Shown: piece by piece, positions 1 through 4,833 of the stretch
How the letters are laid out: the number at the start of each line of letters is the position of its first letter
Numbering within the stretch: the stretch's first letter is position 1
DNA from: Ruminococcaceae bacterium UBA5579
GTDB lineage: Bacteria; Bacillota; Clostridia; Oscillospirales; Ruminococcaceae
Length of the DNA stretch: 5,244 nt
Direction: 5' to 3'
NCBI GenBank assembly: GCA_002425305.1
Contig: DILZ01000059.1
Span: 4,850-10,093 of the forward strand
Notes under the pieces: model-generated
What the model saw: the letters and a program-made list of their open reading frames with translations, nothing else
The model's database searches: none
Told to the model about the DNA's origin: nothing
Made by a program: the position numbers and the translations under genes

Positions 1-105
1 AGAGCGGTGGGATATGCTTTTACCGCCAACCTTGCGTCGTTCCTTGTTGGAGGAGCGCTGCTGCTTGTGACGGACTTGATTTTCAGACAGATAGCAAAAG
101 GCTGA
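1..105 (+). CDS. C-terminal end of an unidentified membrane protein (partial)
   Basis: An open frame enters from the left edge in frame 1 and ends at TGA 103-105, giving 34 residues. The visible part is strongly hydrophobic (a stretch around residues 7-28 with ASFLVGGALLLV and a short basic tail ending RQIAKG). This looks like a last transmembrane helix with a short cytoplasmic end. The next gene starts about 23 bases downstream, so the two are probably co-transcribed. I do not recognise the family: mutL or mutS often lies upstream of miaA, but this tail is membrane-type and does not look like the soluble MutL C-terminus. That the frame is coding is likely from its hydrophobic pattern and position; its function is unknown. 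Confidence 0.6.
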   Translation, partial: RAVGYAFTANLASFLVGGALLLVTDLIFRQIAKG

Positions 106-128
106 TTATTTTACAGTGGGTGAGAAAT

Positions 129-1058
129 GTGAACAAAGTGATAGTAATATGCGGTCCTACCGCTTCGGGTAAGACCGCCCTTGCCGTTGAGCTTGCGAAA
201 ATATACAACGGAGAGGTGATCTCCGCCGACAGTATGCAGATCTATACGGATATGGATATTGCGTCAGCGAAGCCGACCATTGAGGAACAGCAGGGCATAA
301 CCCACCATTTGGTTGGCTTTCTTGACCCCTCCGAGAGCTTTTCCGTTGCGGATTACGTCGGGCTTTGTGATGAGTGTGTGCGGGATATCCTCTCGCGCGG
401 CAAAACCCCGATAATATGCGGCGGGACGGGCTTGTACATCAGCTCGTTCGTGGATAATCTGACGTTTGACGACAGCGAACAGGATTTTATATATCGTGAG
501 GAAATGCGGAAATTTGCCGAGGAACACGGCAACGCCGCTCTGCTCGATAAACTCCGCGAGGTCGACCCCGAAACCGCCGAAACGCTCCACGAGAATAATG
601 TCGGTAGGATAATCCGCGCGCTGGAAGTCTATCACACAACCGGTCATACTATTTCGCACGCTAAATCAATCTCGCGGCAAAATCCCTCCCCATATGAGTT
701 CATAATTATAACGCTGGATTTTGAGAACCGTGAAACGCTCCAAAAGCGCATAAATTCCCGCGTGGACGCTATGGTAAGCAAGGGACTTATTGAGGAGGCG
801 CGTAAATGCTTCGAACAGTCAAACCGTCCGACCGCCGCCCAGGCTATAGGCTGCAAGGAGCTGTATCCGTACTTCTGCGGAGAGCGTTCACTTGATGAGT
901 GCGTTGATGAATTAAAGCTGCGGACGCGTCAATACGCGAAAAGACAATTGACGTGGTTTCGTCGGGATAAACGAAATTTGCGTCTGATTATTGGTGAAAA
1001 TGACGATTTGCGTGAGGTGACAAAAAACGCTGTTGCGCTGATAAACGCTAATATTTGA
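129..1058 (+). CDS. miaA: tRNA dimethylallyltransferase MiaA
   Basis: MiaA transfers a dimethylallyl group from DMAPP to N6 of adenosine 37 in tRNAs that read codons starting with U; the product is usually further modified by MiaB. The protein is 309 residues, normal for the family. Visible motifs are the P-loop GPTASGKT (residues 9-16), DSMQIY (34-39) with the catalytic-type Asp, ASAKPT (45-50), the HH pair near 59-60, GGTGLYI (98-104), RIIRALEVY (160-168), AQAIGCKEL (237-245) and TWFRRD (275-280). Start choice: GTG 129 gives the family-typical MNKVIVICGPTASGKT and has a GGGTGAG stretch at 118-124, though only 4 bases away. GTG 120 would add three residues but has no visible ribosome binding site. 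The IGCKEL segment has Cys where IGYKE is common. Family assignment is secure; the exact start is not. Confidence 0.97.
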   Translation: MNKVIVICGPTASGKTALAVELAKIYNGEVISADSMQIYTDMDIASAKPTIEEQQGITHHLVGFLDPSESFSVADYVGLCDECVRDILSRGKTPIICGGTGLYISSFVDNLTFDDSEQDFIYREEMRKFAEEHGNAALLDKLREVDPETAETLHENNVGRIIRALEVYHTTGHTISHAKSISRQNPSPYEFIIITLDFENRETLQKRINSRVDAMVSKGLIEEARKCFEQSNRPTAAQAIGCKELYPYFCGERSLDECVDELKLRTRQYAKRQLTWFRRDKRNLRLIIGENDDLREVTKNAVALINANI

Positions 1059-1118
1059 TGAATTTTATGACATTTCTATACAAAACTGTAAATATATGGA
1101 ATTAGTTGGCGTTTTTTT
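1043..1118 (+). terminator. possible weak terminator after miaA
   Basis: AAACGC (1043-1048) plus TAAT (1049-1052), at the 3' end of miaA, can pair with ATTA (1101-1104) plus GCGTTT (1109-1114), leaving a 4-base bulge GTTG. A run of seven T follows directly (1112-1118). The loop is about 48 bases and the stem is AT-rich, so this is a poor intrinsic terminator by the usual criteria. It may allow partial read-through from miaA into hfq. Seen: the pairing and the T run. Inferred: any termination activity. Confidence 0.25.
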
Positions 1119-1157
1119 AAAAATTTTTTTCAATTTTTTATAATTTTTTTTAAAAAA
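1112..1157. promoter_or_regulatory. helically phased A/T tracts upstream of hfq promoter
   Basis: T runs begin at 1112, 1124, 1134 and 1144, followed by an A run at 1152-1157, so the tracts repeat about every 10-12 bases, close to one helical turn. Such phasing normally gives intrinsic DNA curvature. The downstream part (about 1136-1156) falls at roughly -40 to -60 from the start site expected for the extended -10 at 1184, where an UP element would bind the RNA polymerase alpha subunit. The tracts and spacing are seen; curvature and promoter stimulation are inference. Confidence 0.5.
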
Positions 1158-1180
1158 CAGTAGCATTTTTCGGAAAAGTA

Positions 1181-1189
1181 TGTTATACT
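1181..1189 (+). promoter_or_regulatory. extended -10 promoter element for hfq
   Basis: TGTTATACT matches the extended -10 pattern TGnTATAAT with one mismatch. The hexamer TATACT is at 1184-1189, predicting a transcript start near 1196 and an hfq leader of about 80 bases. No good TTGACA-like -35 lies 16-18 bases upstream (TAGCAT at 1161-1166 is the 17-base candidate), which is common for extended -10 promoters, and the A/T tracts upstream may compensate. A second, weaker candidate is TTGGGC (1212-1217) with TATATT (1234-1239), spacer 16. This is the likely promoter of the hfq-to-ylmH operon. Confidence 0.6.
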
Positions 1190-1226
1190 ATAAATATATA
1201 GTTGGGGATATTTGGGCTTGTGTGCA

Positions 1227-1267
1227 TTTTCTGTATATTAGCTTGAATACGATTTACAGACAGAAAA
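1227..1267 (+). promoter_or_regulatory. hfq leader inverted repeat next to the ribosome binding site
   Basis: TTTTCTGT (1227-1234) and ACAGAAAA (1260-1267) are perfect 8-base inverted repeats. Inside them TATT (1236-1239) can pair with AATA (1246-1249). An alternative register pairs CTGTA (1231-1235) with TACAG (1255-1259). The right arm overlaps the first bases of the AAGGTGA ribosome binding site (1266-1272), so folding could reduce hfq translation. The repeat is seen; a regulatory role is inferred, partly because E. coli Hfq is known to repress its own mRNA through its 5' leader. The stem is AU-rich and only moderately stable. Confidence 0.35.
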
Positions 1268-1277
1268 GGTGATAAAA

Positions 1278-1523
1278 ATGGCAAAAGACATTAATTTGCA
1301 GGATGTTTTCCTCAATCAGGCACGAAAGGATAAAATACCCGTTACTATCTACATTACCAATGGTTTTCAGTTTAAGGGGATCGTAAAGGGCTTTGACAAT
1401 TATACTGTCATTCTTGATACCGACGGAAAGCAGAACCTTATTTATAAACACGCTATCTCAACTATAACGCCGTTCAAGCCGGTTTCTATTCTTGACGCTT
1501 ATGAAAAGAGCGAGGAGGAGTAA
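1278..1523 (+). CDS. hfq: RNA chaperone Hfq
   Basis: Hfq is a hexameric Sm-like protein that binds U-rich small RNAs on its proximal face and A-rich RNA on its distal face, affecting translation and RNA stability. The protein is 81 residues, typical of short firmicute forms. The Sm1 region covers about residues 8-47, with Q8 and F39 at expected proximal-face positions, and the Sm2 motif YKHAIST is at 56-62, with the family's YKH. The rim patch is R16-K17-D18-K19, in place of the RRER of E. coli. The C-terminal tail is short and acidic, ending KSEEE. Start choice: ATG 1278 has AAGGTGA at 1266-1272 with a 5-base spacer; an in-frame GTG at 1269 lies inside that site and is rejected. It is the first gene after the promoter near 1184, and its stop codon directly abuts the next start. 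Confidence 0.98.
   Translation: MAKDINLQDVFLNQARKDKIPVTIYITNGFQFKGIVKGFDNYTVILDTDGKQNLIYKHAISTITPFKPVSILDAYEKSEEE
1512..1520 (+). promoter_or_regulatory. ribosome binding site encoded by the acidic tail of hfq
   Basis: GAGGAGGAG, which codes the final Glu-Glu-Glu of Hfq, is also a strong Shine-Dalgarno sequence for the ATG at 1524, with about 5 bases between GAGGAGG and the start. The hfq stop TAA (1521-1523) lies between them, so translation of the two genes is probably coupled. This site fixes the start of the downstream gene. Confidence 0.8.
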
Positions 1524-2786
1524 ATGAAATCGCCGTGGACTACCGTTGTTGTTGCGATAGTTTCTTTGTTTGTTATTTTGGTTGCGATCGGTCAATTGTT
1601 CTTTTCACGCGGCGCACGGATAACCACCGAGGTCGCGTATTCCTACGACCACGAGGTGAACGTTCAGTTTGACGGCGTGTATATGCGCGACGAAACGCTG
1701 ATATATGACAGCGGCACGGGCGTGCTGAGCTTTGAGAATGTGGACGGCACTAAGGTCGGGAAAAGCTCGATCATCGCAAGACGCTATAAAAGCGAGAACG
1801 ATTCGGCATATCTTCGTGAGATCGAGGGGCTGAAAAAGCAGATCGCCGTGCTTGACAGCGCTGAAAAGCTTGTAGGCACGGACAACTCTCAGCTTGAGGC
1901 TATTTCGATCCAGATAAACGAGAGCCATTCCGATATCATTTCTGCTGTGCTAAGCGGCGATTACGGACGTGCCGCTGCAAAACAGAATTCGCTGTTGGAA
2001 GCGATGTGCAAGCGCGAGATAACTTTAGAGCAATCTCAAGGCTATGCCGCTAAGAAATCGGCGCTGAATCAAGAGGTAAGCAGGCTTCAATCGCTGATCT
2101 CCGGTTCTGTTCGTGAGGTTACGGCGGGAAGCGCGGGATACTTTGTCAGCAATATTGACGGTTATGAGGGTGAAATAGGCTATTCGGATATTGATAAGAT
2201 GACCGAGGATAAGATAAAGGAGGTCATCGATAATCCCAGGAAAAGCGATTCGAGCGGCGCGATAGGCAAGCTCATCTCCGATTATCATTGGAGAATAGCT
2301 GCGGTGCTTGACGCTGAGAGCCTTGTCGGAATAAGCGCGGGAGATACCGTAACTTTGCGTGTCGGTTCCGACGGAAAGCAGCTTAATGTGAAGGTGGTTT
2401 CTGTTGAGCCGGGCAGCGATGATAAAAAGATATGCATTTTCGAGTGCGATGAGATGAATTCCACAGTCGTAATGAGCAGAACAGCTCGTTTTAAGCTGAT
2501 AAAAGACAGCTACGGCGGACTGAGGGTTCCGAGAAAGGCTTTGCGTTATAACGATGACAATGAGCGCGGAGTGTTTGTGGAACACGGACAGACCATAGTT
2601 TTTAAAAAGGTGGACGTGATCTATTGGTCTGACGATTATGTCATTTGTCGGCAGAATGTGTATAAAAAATCTGAAAACGAAAGCGATCCCGACACGGAGC
2701 GGCAGATAGACGAGGATTATCTTAAGCTGTACGATATCATTGTTACAGAGGGTAAAGAATTGTACGATGGAAAATTTATCGGATAA
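1524..2786 (+). CDS. membrane-anchored HlyD-like adaptor protein, function unknown
   Basis: The 420-residue protein has one N-terminal transmembrane segment (about residues 7-27) preceded by a lysine, so the rest should face outside. After it comes a layout like the HlyD/membrane-fusion family: a first barrel-sandwich half with FDGVYMRDETLIY (49-61) and GTGVLSFENVDGTKVG (64-79), a long helical, coiled-coil-like part (about 90-192), a second half with VTAGSAGYFVSNIDGYE (199-215), a beta-barrel-like region (about 255-285) and a C-terminal part with VPRKALRY and GVFVEHG. Such proteins usually connect an inner-membrane ABC or RND pump to further envelope parts, but no pump gene is visible here. 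It starts immediately after hfq and overlaps ylmE by 20 bases, so it belongs to the operon. Similar proteins in this position are, from memory, found in other Clostridia and annotated only as HlyD-type or hypothetical. Fold-level assignment is fairly good; the biological role is unknown. Confidence 0.85.
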   Translation: MKSPWTTVVVAIVSLFVILVAIGQLFFSRGARITTEVAYSYDHEVNVQFDGVYMRDETLIYDSGTGVLSFENVDGTKVGKSSIIARRYKSENDSAYLREIEGLKKQIAVLDSAEKLVGTDNSQLEAISIQINESHSDIISAVLSGDYGRAAAKQNSLLEAMCKREITLEQSQGYAAKKSALNQEVSRLQSLISGSVREVTAGSAGYFVSNIDGYEGEIGYSDIDKMTEDKIKEVIDNPRKSDSSGAIGKLISDYHWRIAAVLDAESLVGISAGDTVTLRVGSDGKQLNVKVVSVEPGSDDKKICIFECDEMNSTVVMSRTARFKLIKDSYGGLRVPRKALRYNDDNERGVFVEHGQTIVFKKVDVIYWSDDYVICRQNVYKKSENESDPDTERQIDEDYLKLYDIIVTEGKELYDGKFIG

Positions 2787-3477
2787 TTCGCAGACATCCT
2801 TTGAAGATATTCGCGAGAATTACTTGAGGATATGCGATAATGTATCAAACGCCTGCGTAAAAGCGGGGAGAACGGACAAGCCGCAGATAATGGCTGTTAC
2901 GAAAACGGTGTCGCCCGAGCGCGTGAATTACGCGATAGAGTTGGGCGTCGGGCTGTTGGGCGAAAACAGAGTCCAGGAGTTTATGGACAAGCGTGAGAGT
3001 TATTCTCCCGCCGAGGTTCATTTCATTGGTTCGCTTCAGTCCAATAAGGTGAAATATATTATTGATAAGGTATCGATGATCCATTCCGTGGACAGTCTGC
3101 ATTTGGCGGAAGAAATTGACCGCCGTGCAGAACGGCACGGATCGGTGATGGATATACTCACCGAGATAAATATAGGTGAGGAGAAAACGAAAAGCGGTAT
3201 TTCGGCACGGAATGCGGAAGCGTTTTGCAATGAGATAACGCGGTTTAAGAACATCAGGCTTCGAGGTTTGATGTGTATACCGCCGCCGGGGTGTTCGGAA
3301 AGCGTTTTCGCTTCAATGCGGGAGCTTTTCGAGAACTTAAAATCAAAGCTTGAAAACAAAGAGAATGTCGGGCTTGATACGCTCTCGATGGGAATGTCGG
3401 GAGATTATGAAACAGCGATAAAATATGGGGCCACAATTATTCGGATAGGTTCATCACTGTTCGGATATAGAAAATAA
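2767..3477 (+). CDS. ylmE: YggS/YlmE family PLP homeostasis protein
   Basis: This family (YggS in E. coli, YlmE in Bacillus, PLPBP in humans) binds pyridoxal 5'-phosphate on a single-domain TIM barrel related to alanine racemase and helps maintain vitamin B6 and amino acid balance; no enzyme reaction is established. The 236 residues fit the family. Motifs: AVTKT with the PLP-binding lysine K46, GENRVQE (65-71), HFIGSLQSNK (85-94), EINIGEEKTKSGI, RGLMCIPP, SMGMSGDYE (207-215) and the phosphate-binding RIGSSLFG (226-233). Start choice: ATG 2767 gives a normal N-terminus. A TTG at 2740 in the same frame lacks a ribosome site and would extend the overlap. AGAGGG at 2747-2752 is 14 bases from the ATG, unusually far, so translation may depend on coupling with the upstream gene (20-base overlap). 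Its position before sepF is standard for Firmicutes. Confidence 0.95.
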   Translation: MENLSDNSQTSFEDIRENYLRICDNVSNACVKAGRTDKPQIMAVTKTVSPERVNYAIELGVGLLGENRVQEFMDKRESYSPAEVHFIGSLQSNKVKYIIDKVSMIHSVDSLHLAEEIDRRAERHGSVMDILTEINIGEEKTKSGISARNAEAFCNEITRFKNIRLRGLMCIPPPGCSESVFASMRELFENLKSKLENKENVGLDTLSMGMSGDYETAIKYGATIIRIGSSLFGYRK

Positions 3478-3501
3478 AAAAATAATTGGGAGGAAATTAA
3501 A

Positions 3502-3945
3502 ATGGCAAAGAACTTTTTAAAGAATCTTTTTGGCGCAGGTGTTGAAAATGAGGGCTACATTGATTACGACAACGGCTATGACAGCTCCTCTTCGGCTGTA
3601 ACCAACGAGGAGGCAAGCTACACAAGCTATGATGACGGATCGGATTATTCCTACAACAGTAGTTCTAAGATCCTCAGTATGCATAACGGTATCGATTCCC
3701 CTAAGCTTTATGTAATGAAGCCTTCGGGATATGATGAGGTTATGAACGGCGCTGTCGATATGCTGCGCGAGGGCACGATCATCTTCCTGAACCTTAACGG
3801 TATTGACAAGGAAGTGGGCACACGCATCGTTGATTTTATGACCGGTGTTGCTGCTGCGTTTGAGGGAAGGATCAAGAAGGTAGATACTTGCTGCTATGCT
3901 GTAGCGCCCAAGAATGTTGAATGGCTGAACACCATTGATGACTGA
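3502..3945 (+). CDS. sepF: cell division protein SepF
   Basis: SepF binds the C-terminal tail of FtsZ, polymerises into arcs or rings and anchors the Z-ring to the membrane at the septum. The 147 residues fit the family. Residues 1-11 (MAKNFLKNLFG) form the expected short amphipathic membrane-binding helix. Residues about 19-55 are a flexible acidic linker rich in Ser, Asp and Tyr, with seven tyrosines between 19 and 51. The conserved SepF fold follows at about 67-140, including SPKLYVMKPSGYDE, GTIIFLNLNGID and the helix DFMTGVAAAFEGRIKKV. The ribosome binding site GGGAGGA (3488-3494) is strong, 7 bases before the ATG, so this gene is probably translated well on its own. It lies 24 bases after ylmE and 6 bases before ylmH, the usual ylm division cluster except that ylmG is absent. 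Confidence 0.96.
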   Translation: MAKNFLKNLFGAGVENEGYIDYDNGYDSSSSAVTNEEASYTSYDDGSDYSYNSSSKILSMHNGIDSPKLYVMKPSGYDEVMNGAVDMLREGTIIFLNLNGIDKEVGTRIVDFMTGVAAAFEGRIKKVDTCCYAVAPKNVEWLNTIDD

Positions 3946-3951
3946 TTTAGT

Positions 3952-4722
3952 GTGAGTTTGGAGCTTAGTGATGATGAGCGTTTTCTGTCCGCGCATATCG
4001 CCGACCTTGCGGTGATTAGCCGAAAGGTCGGTGTGCCGCGCTTTTCTCGTTTTTTGAATGAGCGGGAGGCTGTTGTTGCGCGGGATTCTGCTCGGGCAGA
4101 GAGAGCAAGTCCGTTTTTTTACGGAGGGTATGACGGCGCGGCTAGAACAGTCTGCGGCTTTTTTGACGGCACTTATGCCGAGGAATTTCCGCTTGACGAC
4201 AAGCTTGGCTTGTTTTCTGTGCTTGCCGTCACATTTTCTTTTAGAAGCTGTGATAAGCTGACACATCGTGATTTTTTGGGAGCGATCCTTGCAGCGGGCG
4301 CGGAACGTTCGATGTTGGGTGATATTTTGGTGGCAGAGGATCACGCGACGGTTTTTTGTCTTGAAACGGCGGTCGATATCATATGCGGCTTGACGAAGAT
4401 AGGCAAGGTTGGCGTAAGGGTTGAAAAAGGTGTTGTTGGAGAGCTTCCCAAAGTAAAGCTTGAAACGCTTGAAAGAACGGTTTCGTCTTTGAGATTGGAT
4501 CGTTTGGTTTCGGCGTGTACTAATATATCCGGTGAAAGATCCGCGTCGCTCATTAAATCGGGGCAGGTGAGTGCGGATTTTTCGGTGTGTCTGAATGTAA
4601 GCGGCGTCATTAGGGAAAATACTATTATTTCAATACGCGGGTATGGCCGATTTCGATTGGCGAGAATCGTCGGGGAAACGAAAAAAGGTAAGGTGCGCGT
4701 GGTGTTGGAAAAATATGTGTAA
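3952..4722 (+). CDS. ylmH: YlmH family S4-domain RNA-binding protein
   Basis: YlmH proteins pair an N-terminal RNA-binding domain with a C-terminal S4 domain. They lie in the division cluster of Gram-positive bacteria, and recent Bacillus work links them to ribosome-associated quality control, with overlap with RqcP (recalled, not verified here). The 256 residues match the family. Family segments seen are FYGGYDGA (56-63), HRDFLGAIL (105-113) and GDILV (123-127), and the S4 domain covers about 180-235, with LDRLVSACTNIS and SGQVSADF. Start choice: GTG 3952 is the first start after the sepF stop; TTG 3958 is an alternative. No clear Shine-Dalgarno sequence precedes it, so initiation probably relies on ribosomes finishing sepF, whose TGA is 6 bases upstream in the same frame. 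The ylm order is kept but ylmG is missing. Confidence 0.93.
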   Translation: MSLELSDDERFLSAHIADLAVISRKVGVPRFSRFLNEREAVVARDSARAERASPFFYGGYDGAARTVCGFFDGTYAEEFPLDDKLGLFSVLAVTFSFRSCDKLTHRDFLGAILAAGAERSMLGDILVAEDHATVFCLETAVDIICGLTKIGKVGVRVEKGVVGELPKVKLETLERTVSSLRLDRLVSACTNISGERSASLIKSGQVSADFSVCLNVSGVIRENTIISIRGYGRFRLARIVGETKKGKVRVVLEKYV

Positions 4723-4724
4723 AT

Positions 4725-4755
4725 ATATTCCTTGCGTTAATATCGCGAAGAATAT
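4725..4755 (+). promoter_or_regulatory. hairpin just after ylmH, no T run
   Basis: ATATTC plus CTTGCG (4725-4736) can pair with CGCGAA plus GAATAT (4744-4755), giving 12 positions with one C-A mismatch and one G-T wobble, around the 7-base loop TTAATAT. It begins 2 bases after the ylmH stop. No U run follows, so it is not a standard intrinsic terminator. It could protect the upstream mRNA 3' end, mark a processing site or serve as a protein-binding palindrome. The structure is seen; any role is inference. Confidence 0.4.
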
Positions 4756-4793
4756 CAAGCCGTACTTGTAAAAGTTCGTGCGTTTGAAAAAAT

Positions 4794-4807
4794 GGCAGGC
4801 GGCTGCC
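4794..4807 (+). promoter_or_regulatory. small GC-rich hairpin upstream of the divIVA ribosome binding site
   Basis: GGCAG (4794-4798) and CTGCC (4803-4807) form a perfect 5-base stem with a GCGG loop. The hairpin ends about 10 bases before the divIVA ribosome binding site AAAGGGA (4818-4824). It stands out in an otherwise AT-rich gap. It might influence divIVA translation or transcript stability. No convincing sigma-A promoter with both elements was found in 4723-4833, so divIVA may be read from upstream. Confidence 0.3.
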
Positions 4808-4833
4808 GGCTGGTATGAAAGGGATTTGATAAG

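Noticed and set aside
1109..1157. A strong bidirectional intrinsic terminator in the poly-T/poly-A stretch
   Set aside because: The T and A runs have no compact GC-rich stem before them; only a weak long-loop pairing is possible, which is listed with low confidence.
1254..1451. A 65-codon minus-strand open frame over the hfq start and leader
   Set aside because: No family features, and it is opposite hfq.
2025..2585. A 186-codon minus-strand open frame inside the HlyD-like gene
   Set aside because: No recognisable motif, and entirely opposite a gene with good family features; it is a shadow of codon bias in the + frame.
3517..4344. A 275-codon open frame on the minus strand across sepF and the first half of ylmH
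   Set aside because: It lies opposite two confidently identified genes, has a composition typical of a reverse-strand shadow, has no recognisable domain, and would span the sepF-ylmH junction.
4738..4743. TAATAT as a -10 element for a divIVA promoter
   Set aside because: No acceptable -35 lies 16-18 bases upstream and there is no TGn extension; the bases are mostly the loop of the hairpin after ylmH.
4792..4818. An 8-codon ATG-to-TGA mini-frame ending at the divIVA ribosome binding site, a possible leader peptide
   Set aside because: No Shine-Dalgarno sequence precedes it and there is no run of regulatory codons; the bases are better explained by the GC-rich hairpin.
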